Shown in pieces: positions 8,769 through 18,292 of a stretch of DNA of 64,000 bases. The notes below the pieces were generated by a model. That model made no database searches. It was not told the DNA's origin and was given only the letters and a program-made list of their open reading frames with translations. The DNA is from Paenirhizobium cremeum. GTDB taxonomy: Bacteria; Pseudomonadota; Alphaproteobacteria; Rhizobiales; Rhizobiaceae. The first letter of the stretch is position 1. The number at the start of each line of letters is the position of its first letter. The position numbers and the translations under genes were made by a program. Where the stretch lies: NCBI RefSeq assembly GCF_022884085.1, contig NZ_JAGGCS010000004.1, positions 300,599-364,598 of the forward strand. The letters are read 5' to 3'.

Positions 8769-9578
8769 TCAGCCTCGCGCAGTAATCACGTGAGCGCTGA
8801 GCACGCCTTCGATCGGCCCCGGACCGAAATGTTTCTCGAGCGCCTCCGCCACCAGTTCGGTGACGGCCTCAAGGCCGCCCGGTGCGCGCTCCTCGAGCTC
8901 GTTTCGGAGGGGATTGGCCTGACAATAGCCCGTAGCCGCATCGAGTGGGGAGGGCGACCGACCCGTCAGTTTCAGTGTTTCGGTTTCGACCGTGGAGAAG
9001 CCCGCGGCTCTCAACTGGCCGTCGATCAGCGCGAGATCGTGATAGCCGTGCGGAATGCGGCGCATGAACTGCGGCGGGTTGTCGGCAAACCGCTGCGACA
9101 GGACCTCGCTCACCACGGAGACGAATTCATTGTTCTCGATCCTGTCCCAGACAGCCAGCAGATAGGCGCCGCGCGGCTTCAGGACACGACGAACTTCGCG
9201 ATAGGATGCGACCTTGTCGGGAAAGAACATCGCCCCGAACTGACAGACAGCCGTATCGAAGGACTGATCGGCAAACGGCAGCGCCATCGCATCGACCTGC
9301 CGCCAGAGAACATTGCCCGTCTCCTGCAGAGTCATTGCCAGATCGATCATCGGCTGGTTGAGATCGGTCGCGGTGAGCGCCGCCGTCTCCGGCAGCCTTT
9401 CCGCCATGGCGCGCGTCACCGCCCCGGTTCCCGCAGCAAGTTCCAGAACGGTCGCGGGATGTCGCGCCGCCACCTTCTCGGCAATCGCCTCGGCATATGG
9501 AGCGAAGATCATCGGCACCATGAACCGCTCGTAAAGAGCGGGAATGCTGCCTGCAAATACCTTGTCGGCGTCGGTCAT
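8769..9578 (-). CDS. Class I SAM-dependent methyltransferase
   Basis: A 269-aa protein with the Rossmann-fold SAM-binding motif I VLELAAGTGAVTRAM (glycine loop at residues 49-53), motif II LTATDLNQPMIDLA, and a later VDAMALPFADQSFDTAVCQFGAMFF segment typical of UbiE/Methyltransf_11 proteins. It ends with a beta-rich domain that is not diagnostic. ATG 9578 has GGGAGGAC upstream; the in-frame extension to 9659 is unlikely. The substrate is unknown. It lies downstream of leuC on the same strand but beyond a probable terminator, so it is likely independent. Confidence 0.82.
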   Translation of the reverse strand: MTDADKVFAGSIPALYERFMVPMIFAPYAEAIAEKVAARHPATVLELAAGTGAVTRAMAERLPETAALTATDLNQPMIDLAMTLQETGNVLWRQVDAMALPFADQSFDTAVCQFGAMFFPDKVASYREVRRVLKPRGAYLLAVWDRIENNEFVSVVSEVLSQRFADNPPQFMRRIPHGYHDLALIDGQLRAAGFSTVETETLKLTGRSPSPLDAATGYCQANPLRNELEERAPGGLEAVTELVAEALEKHFGPGPIEGVLSAHVITARG

Positions 9579-9681
9579 GGCTGCGTCCTCCCAGACATCG
9601 TGATTATACCGCAGCGTCGTTTCAGCGAAAAGCAACGGCATCGCAGGCCGATAAGGCATTCGCGGCCCCGAAACGAGATAA

Positions 9682-9707
9682 GGCCGCCCGCATCACTGCG
9701 GACGGCC
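9682..9707 (-). terminator. Probable leuC terminator
   Basis: On the minus strand GGCCGTCCGCA pairs with TGCGGGCGGCC (11 positions with one G-T wobble) around GTGA, followed by TTATCTCGTTT. It lies 59 nt past the leuC stop. Confidence 0.55.
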
Positions 9708-9765
9708 CTGAAGGCTGTATCTGCGGCCGGCGGTGCCGACGCGTAGAATAAGGACGCTCTGGAGC

Positions 9766-11175
9766 TTACTTCCAGTCGCGGATGTCGACGAAATGACCGG
9801 CGACGGCTGCGGCAGCAGCCATGGCCGGGGAAACGAGATGGGTGCGGCCCTTGTAGCCCTGGCGTCCCTCGAAATTGCGGTTCGAGGTCGAGGCGCAGCG
9901 CTCGCCCGGCTTCAGCCGGTCGTCGTTCATGGCAAGGCACATGGAGCAGCCCGGTTCGCGCCATTCGAAGCCCGCATCCTTGAAGATCTTGTCGAGGCCT
10001 TCGGCTTCAGCCTGTTCCTTGACGAGGCCGGAGCCCGGCACGACCATGGCGGAGACGGTCGAGGCGACCTTCTTGCCTTCGATCACGGCGGCGGCGGCCC
10101 GCAAATCCTCGATACGGCCATTGGTACAGGAACCGATGAAGACGCGGTCGATCGCGATATCGGTCATCTTCGTTCTGGGCGTAAGACCCATATAGTCGAG
10201 CGCGCGCCACTTGGAAGCCCGCTTGGTCTCGTCCTGAATTTCGTCCGGATTTGGCACCACGCCCTGGATCGACACCACATCTTCCGGAGATGAGCCCCAG
10301 GACACGATCGGCGGCAGGTTGGCGGCGTCAAGCACGACGGTGCGGTCGAAATGCGCGCCCTCGTCGGTATGCAGCGTCTTCCAGTAGGCGACTGCCTGAT
10401 CCCAGGTCTCGCCGGTCGGCGCCTTCGGCTTGCCCTTGATATATTCGAAGGTCTTTTCATCCGGCGCGATCAGGCCGGCGCGGGCGCCGCCTTCGATCGT
10501 CATGTTGCAGACGGTCATGCGACCTTCCATGGAGAGCGAACGGATCGCCTCGCCGGCGAACTCGATGACATGGCCGGTGCCGCCGGCGGTGCCGATCTCG
10601 CCGATGATGGCAAGGATGATGTCCTTGGCCGTGACGCCTTCCGGAAGCTTACCGTCGACACGCACCAGCATGTTCTTGGCCTTCTTCTGGATCAGCGTCT
10701 GGGTTGCCAGGACGTGCTCCACTTCGGACGTGCCGATACCATGCGCCAGCGCGCCGAAGGCGCCATGCGTCGAGGTGTGGCTGTCGCCGCACACGATGGT
10801 CATGCCCGGCAGGGTGAAGCCCTGTTCGGGGCCGACGATGTGCACAATACCCTGACGCTTGTCGCGCTCGGAATAATATTCGACACCGAAATCCTTGGCG
10901 TTCTGGGCAAGCGCCTCGACCTGGATGCGGCTTTCCTCGTTCTTGATGCCCTCGAGGCGATCCGCGGTGGTCGGAACGTTGTGGTCCACCACGGCCAGAG
11001 TCCTCTGCGGTGCATGCACCGGCCGACCGGCCATGCGCAGGCCTTCGAACGCCTGCGGGCTCGTCACCTCATGCACAAGGTGACGGTCGATGTAGAGAAG
11101 ACAGGTGCCGTCGTCCTGGCGGTCGACCAGGTGGTCATCGAAAATCTTGTCGTAAAGTGTACGCGGTGCGCTCAT
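9766..11175 (-). CDS. leuC: 3-isopropylmalate dehydratase large subunit
   Basis: Converts 2-isopropylmalate to 3-isopropylmalate in leucine synthesis, together with LeuD (not in this window). The 469-aa product has the standard start [12 protein letters not shown], the [15 protein letters not shown] motif, and the three [4Fe-4S] ligands Cys350 (GSCTNGR) and Cys410/Cys413 (CSMCLAMN). The full family length is intact. The separation from leuD and leuB is usual for rhizobia. The 320-nt upstream region shows no leucine-rich leader peptide, so attenuation is not supported. Confidence 0.97.
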   Translation of the reverse strand: MSAPRTLYDKIFDDHLVDRQDDGTCLLYIDRHLVHEVTSPQAFEGLRMAGRPVHAPQRTLAVVDHNVPTTADRLEGIKNEESRIQVEALAQNAKDFGVEYYSERDKRQGIVHIVGPEQGFTLPGMTIVCGDSHTSTHGAFGALAHGIGTSEVEHVLATQTLIQKKAKNMLVRVDGKLPEGVTAKDIILAIIGEIGTAGGTGHVIEFAGEAIRSLSMEGRMTVCNMTIEGGARAGLIAPDEKTFEYIKGKPKAPTGETWDQAVAYWKTLHTDEGAHFDRTVVLDAANLPPIVSWGSSPEDVVSIQGVVPNPDEIQDETKRASKWRALDYMGLTPRTKMTDIAIDRVFIGSCTNGRIEDLRAAAAVIEGKKVASTVSAMVVPGSGLVKEQAEAEGLDKIFKDAGFEWREPGCSMCLAMNDDRLKPGERCASTSNRNFEGRQGYKGRTHLVSPAMAAAAAVAGHFVDIRDWK

Positions 11176-11495
11176 GGCGTGTTTCCATCCGGCTGAAGAA
11201 GTGGGATCGGTTCTTGGTATTCTGAAGCGCCGCCGATGCGGCCGGCAACCTTCAGCCTAGGCGGCTGTTGAGCGCTCCGGAGACGCACGCAAAGAACCGT
11301 GCCGGCAGACGCTTGTGGTCCTGCAGCACGATAAACTGGTTTGCGAGACATCCGAATTTTGATCCCATGGCGTCGCAATAACAGTTTTCCACAAAATCGG
11401 CAACGGATTTGCTTCGTCGGCCGCCTGACACATCCCTGTCATAAAGTGTTCGCGGAAACATGCTTCATCTGTCGGACGAAACGGAGATAGCCCGC
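11176..11495. other. Divergent promoter region leuC / ppk2
   Basis: This 320-nt stretch separates two divergent genes. Short reading frames here have no ribosome-binding sites or recognisable products, and none on the leuC side is rich in leucine codons. A possible ppk2 promoter (CTGACA near 11426, CATAAA near 11440) has too short a spacer to be trusted. I see no repeat or RNA gene. Confidence 0.5.
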
Positions 11496-12401
11496 ATGTC
11501 TGCACCCATTGACGACCAGATCAACCGGATCAAGGAAGACATCATCGACAGCTTCGATGAAGAACTGGAACAGCAGATGGAGGAGGAGCGGCTGGAAGAG
11601 ATGGTCGCCGAAGGCCTCTCCGAGCCGACCATCGACCGCCGGGTCTATTTCCGGGAACTTTTCAGGCTGCAGCATGAACTGGTTCGCCTGCAAGACTGGG
11701 TTCAATACAAGAAACTCAAGGTCGTCGTGCTTTTCGAAGGCCGCGATTCCGCCGGCAAGGGCGGAGCGATCAAGCGCGTTACCCAGCGCCTGAACCCGCG
11801 CGTCTGCCGTGTCGTGGCACTGCCCGCCCCAACGGAACGCGAACGCAGCCAGTGGTATTTCCAGCGCTACACCGCCCATCTGCCGACCGCCGGCGAAATG
11901 GTGCTGTTCGACCGCTCCTGGTACAACCGCGCCGGTGTCGAGCGTGTCATGGGGTTCTGCACGCCTGACGAACTGGAGGAATTCTTCCGTTCCGTGCCGG
12001 AATTCGAGCGCATGCTGGTCCGCTCCGGCATCATCCTGCTCAAATACTGGTTCTCGATCACCGACGAGGAACAGGAATTCCGCTTCCGCATGCGCATTCA
12101 CGATCCGCTGAAGCAGTGGAAACTCTCGCCCATGGACCTTGAGAGCCGCATCCATTGGGAGGAATACACCAAGGCCAAGGAAGACATGCTGGAACGCACC
12201 CACATTCCGGAGGCACCGTGGTGGGTCGTGCAGGCGGTCGACAAGAAGAAGGCCCGCCTCAACATGATCGCCCACCTTCTGGGGCAGATCCCCTACGAGA
12301 CCGTTCCGAAGGAACAGATCGTGCTGCCGGAGCGCGTCCGCAATGCCGACTACATCCGCCATCCGGTTCCTCCGGAAATGTACGTGCCGGACGTCTATTG
12401 A
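11496..12401 (+). CDS. ppk2: Polyphosphate kinase 2
   Basis: PPK2 enzymes transfer phosphate between polyphosphate and nucleoside di- or monophosphates. The 301-aa protein has an acidic N-terminal helix (about residues 10-45), Walker A EGRDSAGKGG (82-90), the arginine-rich lid region with TQRLNPR and PTERERSQWYFQRY, and Walker B LFDRSWYNRAGVE. This is a single-domain class I type, usually favouring polyP-driven GDP/ADP phosphorylation (family knowledge). I chose ATG 11496, with GGAGATAG 6-8 nt upstream, over an ATG at 11460. It is followed after 18 nt by a convergent ABC permease gene. Confidence 0.92.
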   Translation: MSAPIDDQINRIKEDIIDSFDEELEQQMEEERLEEMVAEGLSEPTIDRRVYFRELFRLQHELVRLQDWVQYKKLKVVVLFEGRDSAGKGGAIKRVTQRLNPRVCRVVALPAPTERERSQWYFQRYTAHLPTAGEMVLFDRSWYNRAGVERVMGFCTPDELEEFFRSVPEFERMLVRSGIILLKYWFSITDEEQEFRFRMRIHDPLKQWKLSPMDLESRIHWEEYTKAKEDMLERTHIPEAPWWVVQAVDKKKARLNMIAHLLGQIPYETVPKEQIVLPERVRNADYIRHPVPPEMYVPDVY

Positions 12402-12419
12402 GGAGCGCGGCGCCGACCG

Positions 12420-13253
12420 CTACCGGGCAGCGCCTTTCTCCCGCATCCGTTTTTCCAAGCGCCTCAGCAGCATCGACAGGCCGATCGTCAGGATAAGATA
12501 GATATAGGCGACGATGGAATAGGTCTCGAAGAAGCGGAAGGAGCCGGATGCATAGATCTTGCCCGCCTGGCTGATGTCGGCGACGCCGAGCACGGAGACG
12601 AGCGATGAATCCTTGACCATCGCCACGAAATCGTTGGAGAGCGGCGGAAAGATCACCTTGACGGCCTGTGGGAATACGATCAGCCGGAAGCGCTGATAGC
12701 GGTTGAGACCGAGCGACATCGCCGCCTCGATCTGCCCCTTGTCGACCGACTGGAAACCGGCGCGAAAGATCTCGGCGATGAAGGCCGAATAGCCGATCAT
12801 CAGCGCAAAGATCGCCCGCCACATCAGCGACACGTCGCGCACCTGAAGCGCCGACAGCCAGCCGTGTTCGATGAGCGGCCCGGTCAGGAAATTGTAGAGA
12901 CTGACGAAGCCCGGAGCGCCGACGAAGGCGATGTAGAAGAGGAGGACGAGGATCGGAATGCCGCGGATCACCTCGACATAGAACCGCGCGATCTGCCTGA
13001 CGATCAGGCTGTCCGACATGCCGGCGAGCGCCACCAGCAGGCCGAGCATGGTTGCCAGCGCAAAGCCCACCACGGTGACGAAGACCGTCACCCCTATGCC
13101 GCGCGAAATGGTGGCAAAGACCTGCGCATAGAGATCGTTGAAGGCAATGACGGCGGCAATTCCAAGCGCGATCGCGACAAGGGCGACCAGCCACCACGGC
13201 CGGTCGCCCTCGCCCTTTCCATTGCCTGCGCCCGAAAGTGTCTGAAAACCCAT
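12420..13253 (-). CDS. Polar amino-acid ABC transporter permease
   Basis: A 277-aa inner-membrane permease of the HisM/GlnP family. It has a first helix near residues 20-40, five to six further helices, and the EAA loop EAAMSLGLNRYQRFRLIVFPQA that contacts the ATPase. It lies 43 nt downstream of a matching substrate-binding-protein gene and forms an operon with it. No ATP-binding subunit is adjacent, so the pair must borrow one encoded elsewhere. A likely substrate class is polar amino acids or a related small solute; the exact ligand cannot be read from the sequence. Confidence 0.9.
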   Translation of the reverse strand: MGFQTLSGAGNGKGEGDRPWWLVALVAIALGIAAVIAFNDLYAQVFATISRGIGVTVFVTVVGFALATMLGLLVALAGMSDSLIVRQIARFYVEVIRGIPILVLLFYIAFVGAPGFVSLYNFLTGPLIEHGWLSALQVRDVSLMWRAIFALMIGYSAFIAEIFRAGFQSVDKGQIEAAMSLGLNRYQRFRLIVFPQAVKVIFPPLSNDFVAMVKDSSLVSVLGVADISQAGKIYASGSFRFFETYSIVAYIYLILTIGLSMLLRRLEKRMREKGAAR

Positions 13254-13296
13254 CAGCTCATGGCCCCCGGCTTTCTCAGCCTCGGCTCCCGCACCC

Positions 13297-14094
13297 TCAC
13301 TCGCCCATCTTGTAGTCGAGAAACCACTTCTTGTTCAGCGCATCGAAGGTGCCGTCGGCCTTCAGCGCCGCGATCGCCGCATTGACCGGCGCCACGAGAT
13401 CGGAACCTTTCGGGAAAATGAAGCCGAAATCCTCCGCGCCGAGCGCGCCGCCGACGACCTTCAGGCCGCCATTCGATGCATCGACATAGCCCTTGGCGGC
13501 GACGCTGTCGGTGAGGACGAGATCGACGTCGCCGGCTTTCAGCGCCTGAACGGTGGCGCCAAAGGTCTCGAACAGCTTGATGCGCGGGTTCTGCTCGTTG
13601 CCGTCGAGAATTTCGTAGACGGCGGTGTAGAAAGGCGAGGTGCCCGGCTGCGCGCCGATCAGGCCATCCTTGAATTCGCCGAAGCTCTTGGCGTCCGAAA
13701 AGCGGCTCTCATCGCCCCTGACCAGCATGAACTGCTCGGATCGCATGTAGGGGTCGGAGAAATCGACCTTCTCCTTGCGGTCGTCCTTGATGGTGATGCC
13801 GGTCATGCCGATCTGGTACTGGCCGTCCGAGACCGCCTGGATCATCGCGTCCCACGACGTGTTCTGGTATTCGACCTTGAAGTTCAGCCGCTTGGCGATC
13901 TCGTTCATCGCGTCGTATTCCCAGCCGATGGCCTGGCCCGACTTCGGATCGACGAACTGCAGCGGCGGATAGGCATTTTCGGTCACCACCACGACGGTCT
14001 TGCCGCCGAGATCCGGCAGGTCGGCGGCAATGGCGGGAAGCGGCAGCAGCGAAAGCACGGAAAGACCGGCAAGTACGGCGCGGCGAAGAAGCAT
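13297..14094 (-). CDS. Periplasmic amino-acid-binding protein
   Basis: A 265-aa solute-binding protein of family 3. The N-terminus RRAVLAGLSVLSLLPLPAIAA is a signal peptide, cleaved near residue 23. The mature part shows the typical VVTENAYPPLQFVD, GWEYDAMNEIAKRLN, QNTSWDAMIQAVSDGQYQIG and TGITIKDDRKEKVDFSDPY blocks found in glutamine/arginine/lysine binders. The ATG start has GGGAG upstream. It is the first gene of a two-gene operon with the permease. Confidence 0.9.
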   Translation of the reverse strand: MLLRRAVLAGLSVLSLLPLPAIAADLPDLGGKTVVVVTENAYPPLQFVDPKSGQAIGWEYDAMNEIAKRLNFKVEYQNTSWDAMIQAVSDGQYQIGMTGITIKDDRKEKVDFSDPYMRSEQFMLVRGDESRFSDAKSFGEFKDGLIGAQPGTSPFYTAVYEILDGNEQNPRIKLFETFGATVQALKAGDVDLVLTDSVAAKGYVDASNGGLKVVGGALGAEDFGFIFPKGSDLVAPVNAAIAALKADGTFDALNKKWFLDYKMGE

Positions 14095-14242
14095 GATTGT
14101 CTCCCTGATTGTGGCGGGCCGAGAGTGTCACAGTTCGATTATGCCTTGCAAGAAGGCGGCACTGCATCCACGGCGCCGGTGGCGAAACGGCCTTCTCAAT
14201 CCCGCATATCCGGCCGAAAAGCCATCCGTCCGGAGGAAGGAT

Positions 14243-14767
14243 TCACGCTTTTTGGCAATGGCTGGCGTGAACGCCGTCGCTGACTTCGAAATCGCCCTTC
14301 TGCGGCGCGGCGATCGGCTTGAACAGGCTGCGTTCCGGCTTGAGGTCGATCAACGGCGTCCCGTCGAGGCAATCGAGGCCACGGACAAAAAGCCTGTTGC
14401 CCTCGACCTTCTCCAAGATGACGATCGAGGTGCCGATCGGATTGGGTCTCACCGGCGAGCGGATGGAAAACGTGCCATGCACCTCGCCGTTGTCGCCCGG
14501 GCTCTGCAGAACGAGATCGCGCCTGGAACGATCGAGCCAGTAGAGGATTTCAAGCTGCTCGAACCTTTCGACGCCTTTCAGCGCCGGCACCCAGGGCTCG
14601 AAAATCTCGATCTCGCAGACGGGGCCGTCATGGCGCCCCTGTCGCGGCGTCTCCATCCGCGAACTCCAGGGCGTCCGGATACGGCCGATGAAGACCAGCC
14701 CGGCGTCGACGGCCTCCGGCGCCTCGATTTTGACTTCGTTTTCCCGGATCTCGTTCTCACGCACCAT
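14243..14767 (-). CDS. trmO: tRNA t6A37 N6-methyltransferase TrmO
   Basis: TrmO (formerly YaeB/VirR) methylates t6A at position 37 of certain tRNAs using SAM bound in a beta-barrel rather than a Rossmann fold. The 174-aa product has GLVFIGRIRTPW, the ETPRQGRHDGP segment, LVLQSP-type and FSIRSPVRPNPIGTS, and LDCLDGTPLIDLKP, all hallmarks of the UPF0066 family. The start has GGAGG upstream. It lacks the C-terminal extension of the E. coli enzyme. An inverted repeat GCGATAT-N12-ATATCGC lies at 14791-14816 in its upstream region. Confidence 0.88.
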   Translation of the reverse strand: MVRENEIRENEVKIEAPEAVDAGLVFIGRIRTPWSSRMETPRQGRHDGPVCEIEIFEPWVPALKGVERFEQLEILYWLDRSRRDLVLQSPGDNGEVHGTFSIRSPVRPNPIGTSIVILEKVEGNRLFVRGLDCLDGTPLIDLKPERSLFKPIAAPQKGDFEVSDGVHASHCQKA

Positions 14768-14862
14768 GTCTGGCTGCCTCCGTTTGCATAGCGATATATC
14801 CCATTAGAAATATCGCCGAAAGGCCACGCGATCGCTGGCACGAAAAGTCCCATGCACAAACG

Positions 14863-14889
14863 AAAAAAGGCGGCCCGAAGGCCGCCTTT
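14863..14889 (-). terminator. rplS terminator
   Basis: On the minus strand AAAGGCGGCC pairs with GGCCGCCTTT around a TTCG-type loop and runs into six T residues. It lies 24 nt past the rplS stop and is a clear intrinsic terminator. Confidence 0.85.
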
Positions 14890-14912
14890 CGAAACCCGAA
14901 ATCGGGGAAGTC

Positions 14913-15449
14913 TTATTCTGCAGAGCCTTCGGCTACAGCTGCTGCTTCGGCGGCAGCCTTTGCTTCAGCGGCTTCTGCTGCTGCCTTTTCGGCGGCCAGA
15001 GCCTGTGCTGCTGCGATCTTTTCAGCTTCCAGACGTGCCTTTTCCTCGGCAACTGCGGCGCGCTCGGCGTCGTTCAGCTTGCGGGCGCGGGTGCCGGTGT
15101 TCTCGACGATACGGGCCGACTTGCCGCGACGGTCGCGCAGGTAGTAGAGCTTGGCGCGACGGACCTTACCGCGGCGAACGACTTCTACGCCTTCGACCAT
15201 CGGGGAGTAGACCGGGAATACGCGCTCGACGCCTTCGCCGTAGGAGATCTTGCGAACGGTGAAGCTCTCGTTGAGGCCACCGCCGGAACGGGCGATGCAG
15301 ACGCCTTCATAGGCCTGCACGCGGGTACGGTTGCCTTCCGTGACCTTCACGTTGACGCGGACGGTGTCGCCCGGGGAGAATTCGGGAAGCGTGCGCTTGG
15401 CGGCGATCTTGGCAGCCTGTTCGGCTTCCAGCTGTTCAATGATGTTCAT
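14913..15449 (-). CDS. rplS: 50S ribosomal protein L19 with extended C-terminus
   Basis: L19 sits at the 30S-50S interface. The first about 125 residues of 178 are the conserved protein ([54 protein letters not shown]). The rest is an Ala/Glu/Lys-rich tail from about residue 125 onward, absent from the E. coli protein, and likely helical. A similar tail is seen on S16 in this window. ATG 15449 has AAGG upstream. It is separated from rpsP-rimM-trmD by an opposite-strand permease gene, unlike the joined E. coli operon. Confidence 0.96.
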   Translation of the reverse strand: MNIIEQLEAEQAAKIAAKRTLPEFSPGDTVRVNVKVTEGNRTRVQAYEGVCIARSGGGLNESFTVRKISYGEGVERVFPVYSPMVEGVEVVRRGKVRRAKLYYLRDRRGKSARIVENTGTRARKLNDAERAAVAEEKARLEAEKIAAAQALAAEKAAAEAAEAKAAAEAAAVAEGSAE

Positions 15450-15717
15450 GTGTCTAACCTTCGGTTCTTCTAAAACAGCCAGAGCGCTCAACGGTTGATC
15501 CTTCGGTCGAAACCTCCGGATTTGCCTTGCGGGCAGGAGCGGATACGCATGCTCTTTGTTGCGGCAGACGGGCAGGAGCCCATTTCCGTGGGCGCAAATA
15601 CACCAAACAACCCCGGTTGTCACCCCCGACACGACACTTTTGTCGGAGGCGGCAGTCCGCCGCTTGCCCACACGAACGGGAAGGCATAAGCCTTGTCGCC
15701 GTGGACGGGGACATGAC

Positions 15718-16464
15718 ATGCCGATTGCGACGATCCTTCTTCTCTTTGCCGCCGGTTTCTTTTCCGGTGTCGTCAATGCGATTGCAGGCGGCGGCACCTT
15801 CCTGACCTTCGGCGCGCTGACGCTGGCCGGCCTGCCGCCGATTGCCGCCAACGCCACATCGTCGATCACCCAGTTTCCGGGCTACGTCACCTCGACGCTC
15901 GCCTATCTTCGCGAGCTGAAGAGCTTCTGGCGGGGGGCCGTCGTCCTCGCCCTCGTTTCCGCGGCGGGGGCGCTCGCCGGCGCGCTCTTCCTCGTTTCTC
16001 TGTCCAATCCGACATTTCGCGCCATGGTGCCATGGCTGCTGATCGCCGCCACGGCCGTCTTCGCGGCCGGGCCGAAGCTCAGGCCGAAAACCGCGGGCGA
16101 GGGCCACCCGGCGACGCCGCTCGGCCTTGGCCTGCAGACGCTGACGGCCTTTTATGGCGGCTTCTTCGGAGCCGGGATGGGCATCATGATGCTCGCCTCG
16201 CTCGGCCTTGCAAGCGGCGGCGACTATCATCGGCTGAACGCCTTGAAGAACTTCCTGTCGATCGTCATCGCGGCAGTGGCGATCGCGGTCTTTGCCACGG
16301 CCGGTGCCGTCTCCTGGACCCATGCGCTGGTCATGGTCCCCGCTGTCGCGCTCGGCGGCTATGCCGGCGTCAGCCTCGCCAGGCGGGTCCCCCAGTCTAT
16401 CCTGCGTTTCCTGGTCATCGTGGCCGGCCTTCTGCTCGCCGTCTATTACTTCCTGACCGGCTGA
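15718..16464 (+). CDS. TSUP (TauE/SafE) family permease
   Basis: A 248-aa membrane protein with about eight hydrophobic helices in two repeats. It has [19 protein letters not shown] at the N-terminus and [16 protein letters not shown] near the middle, the paired glycine-rich motifs of the sulfite/sulfonate exporter family. Family members export sulfite, sulfoacetate or related anions; the substrate here is not predictable. ATG 15718 was chosen because it starts the first helix; upstream in-frame codons are not membrane-like. Its 3' end overlaps trmD, on the other strand, by 19 nt. It splits the trmD and rplS genes that are joined in many bacteria. Confidence 0.82.
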   Translation: MPIATILLLFAAGFFSGVVNAIAGGGTFLTFGALTLAGLPPIAANATSSITQFPGYVTSTLAYLRELKSFWRGAVVLALVSAAGALAGALFLVSLSNPTFRAMVPWLLIAATAVFAAGPKLRPKTAGEGHPATPLGLGLQTLTAFYGGFFGAGMGIMMLASLGLASGGDYHRLNALKNFLSIVIAAVAIAVFATAGAVSWTHALVMVPAVALGGYAGVSLARRVPQSILRFLVIVAGLLLAVYYFLTG

Positions 16465-17159
16465 TCCTCGTCCGCCATCAGGAGATCCGGCCGCCGTTCA
16501 GCGGTCAGCTTGACCGCCTCCTCCAGCCGCCATCTTTCGACGGCCGCATGATCCCCCGAGGTCAGCACCGCCGGGATCTCGCGACCTTCGAACACCTGCG
16601 GCCGGGTATAGTGCGGATGTTCCAGAAGCCCTGCCTCGAAGCTTTCATGCACGCCCGAAAGCTGGTTGCCCATGACGCCGGGCAGAATACGCACGATGGC
16701 ATCGAGCAGGGTCAGCGCGGCGGGTTCGCCGCCGGAAAGAATATAGTCGCCTATGGAAATTTCCTCGAGATTGCGGGCATCGATCACCCGCTGGTCGACG
16801 CCCTCGAACCGGCCGCAGACGATCACCACACCCTCGCCGGCGGCAAGCGCACGTACACGCTCCTGCGTCAGCGGCCGTCCGCGCGGACTCATCAGCAGCC
16901 GCGGACGGTCATCGGCCCCGACCGAGTCGATGGCGCGGGCAAGCACATCGGGTTTGAGCACCATGCCGGCTCCGCCGCCGGATGGCGTGTCGTCGACGCT
17001 GCGGTGCTTGTCGAGGGCAAAATCGCGGATCTGCACCGCTTCCATCGACCAGTCGCCGCGCTCCAGCGCCCGACCGGCAAGTGCCGCCCCGAGATGACCT
17101 GGAAACATCTCCGGATAGAGGGTAAGAACCGTCGCCTTGAAAGCCATGAGCGTTTTCAC
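16446..17159 (-). CDS. trmD: tRNA (guanine37-N1)-methyltransferase
   Basis: Makes m1G37 and thereby prevents +1 frameshifting. The 237-aa protein has the SPOUT trefoil-knot features: [13 protein letters not shown] at the start, [17 protein letters not shown], the [14 protein letters not shown] loop, and [22 protein letters not shown]. The GTG 17159 start overlaps the rimM stop by 4 nt (GTGA) and has AAGGACGA upstream. ATG 17147 ([12 protein letters not shown]) gives the N-terminus more usual for the family but has no good ribosome site. It is the last gene of the rpsP-rimM-trmD run. Confidence 0.95.
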   Translation of the reverse strand: MKTLMAFKATVLTLYPEMFPGHLGAALAGRALERGDWSMEAVQIRDFALDKHRSVDDTPSGGGAGMVLKPDVLARAIDSVGADDRPRLLMSPRGRPLTQERVRALAAGEGVVIVCGRFEGVDQRVIDARNLEEISIGDYILSGGEPAALTLLDAIVRILPGVMGNQLSGVHESFEAGLLEHPHYTRPQVFEGREIPAVLTSGDHAAVERWRLEEAVKLTAERRPDLLMADEDQPVRK

Positions 17160-17725
17160 TCGTCCTTCTTCGGACGCACCTTGCCGCCGCCATAGGGCTT
17201 TTCCTCGTCGTCCTTGAGCCCGGCGGCAATGGGATCGACGAGGATCTTACCGCCTTCAAGGTCGATTTCCAGAACGGCGGCCTCTGAGAACGGGATCAGG
17301 ACCGGACGCTTGCCGGGGCCCTTCAGCTCGAGCAGATCGCCCGCGCCGAAATCGTATATGCCGGTCACCGCGCCGTAATGATTGCCCTCGGCATCGTGCA
17401 CGTCGAGGCCTTCGAGATCGGCATAGTAGAATTCGTCTTCGTCGAGCTCTTCATCCGGCAGGGCGTCGCGGTCGATATAAAGCTCCAGCCCGTTCAGCGC
17501 TTCGGCGGCGTTGCGGTCATTCACCCCACGGAACCGCACGATGGCGACATTCTTGGCCTCGCGGATCTCGAGGATTTCAAAGACCCGCCCGTCAAGGCTG
17601 TGCAGGTTGCCGTAGTCGCCGAGTGCCAGCGGATCGCCGGTATAGGCCCTCACCCGGACTTCGCCGCGCAGGCCCTGGGCTGCGCCGATCACGGCCATCA
17701 GAACGGGATTTTCTAGCTTGGTCAT
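17156..17725 (-). CDS. rimM: Ribosome maturation factor RimM
   Basis: RimM binds S19 and helps mature the 30S head. The 189-aa product has the N-terminal RimM barrel ([22 protein letters not shown], then [21 protein letters not shown]) and a C-terminal PRC barrel ([30 protein letters not shown]) followed by a basic/acidic tail. It is 129 nt downstream of rpsP, past a hairpin that may reduce read-through, and overlaps trmD by 4 nt. Start ATG 17725 gives the standard N-terminus. Confidence 0.95.
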   Translation of the reverse strand: MTKLENPVLMAVIGAAQGLRGEVRVRAYTGDPLALGDYGNLHSLDGRVFEILEIREAKNVAIVRFRGVNDRNAAEALNGLELYIDRDALPDEELDEDEFYYADLEGLDVHDAEGNHYGAVTGIYDFGAGDLLELKGPGKRPVLIPFSEAAVLEIDLEGGKILVDPIAAGLKDDEEKPYGGGKVRPKKDE

Positions 17726-17800
17726 GGGTTCTGTCGCATTTTCGGGCAATTGTCGGATCACTGCCTTTTAGTGCGAAACCCACCGAAAGAAAACGCTAAA

Positions 17801-17827
17801 ACGGGCGGCAGGAGACCTGCCGCCCGT
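17801..17827 (-). terminator. Hairpin between rpsP and rimM
   Basis: On the minus strand ACGGGCGGCAGG pairs perfectly over 12 bp with CCTGCCGCCCGT, with a 3-nt loop, followed by TTTAGCGTTTTCTTTC. It lies 27 nt after the rpsP stop. The U tract is broken, so partial termination is likely, giving more S16 than RimM/TrmD (inferred). Confidence 0.65.
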
Positions 17828-17854
17828 TCAAACCGGACAAATCCGGTAGAAAAA

Positions 17855-18229
17855 TTACTCGGCAGCAGCTTCGGCGGCGGCAGCAGCGGCTTCAGCAGCC
17901 TTTGCTTCCTTTTCCTTGATGCGCTCGAGGGCCTTCTTGCCCGGCTTTGCCTTTTCCGGGTTGTTGCGGGCATCGCGAGTAGCAACGCCGGCTTCGGCGA
18001 GGAAACGAAGGACGCGGTCGGTCGGCTGTGCGCCCTTGGCGAGCCAATCCTTGATGCGGTCGACGTTCAGTTCGACGCGCTTTTCATTGTCCTTGCCGAG
18101 CATCGGGTTCCACGAACCGACCTTTTCCAGGAAACGGCCGTCGCGCGGCGAACGGGCGTCGGCGATGACGATCTGGTAGTAGGGGCGCTTCTTGGAACCG
18201 CCGCGGGCGAGACGAATCTTGAGGGACAT
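17855..18229 (-). CDS. rpsP: 30S ribosomal protein S16 with extended C-terminus
   Basis: S16 is an early assembly protein of the 30S body. The first about 80 residues of 124 ([59 protein letters not shown]) are canonical. The remaining part is a Lys then Ala/Glu-rich tail ending [13 protein letters not shown], which makes it longer than the usual 80-90 residues. AAGGAG lies 6 nt before ATG 18229. It is the first gene of an rpsP-rimM-trmD block, and the chorismate-mutase and ffh genes lie upstream. Confidence 0.96.
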   Translation of the reverse strand: MSLKIRLARGGSKKRPYYQIVIADARSPRDGRFLEKVGSWNPMLGKDNEKRVELNVDRIKDWLAKGAQPTDRVLRFLAEAGVATRDARNNPEKAKPGKKALERIKEKEAKAAEAAAAAAEAAAE

Positions 18230-18292
18230 AATGTACTCCTTGGGTTTTCTTTGGGCCGCCTTCCGGCGGTCCGGTTCTTGTTGAGGCCGCCG

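Noticed and set aside
11176..11460. Leucine attenuator leader before leuC
   Set aside because: No leucine-rich short frame and no terminator/antiterminator pair were found.
18251..18270. Hairpin before rpsP as a terminator
   Set aside because: No U tract and a mismatch in the stem; it is too close to the rpsP ribosome site to end a transcript usefully.
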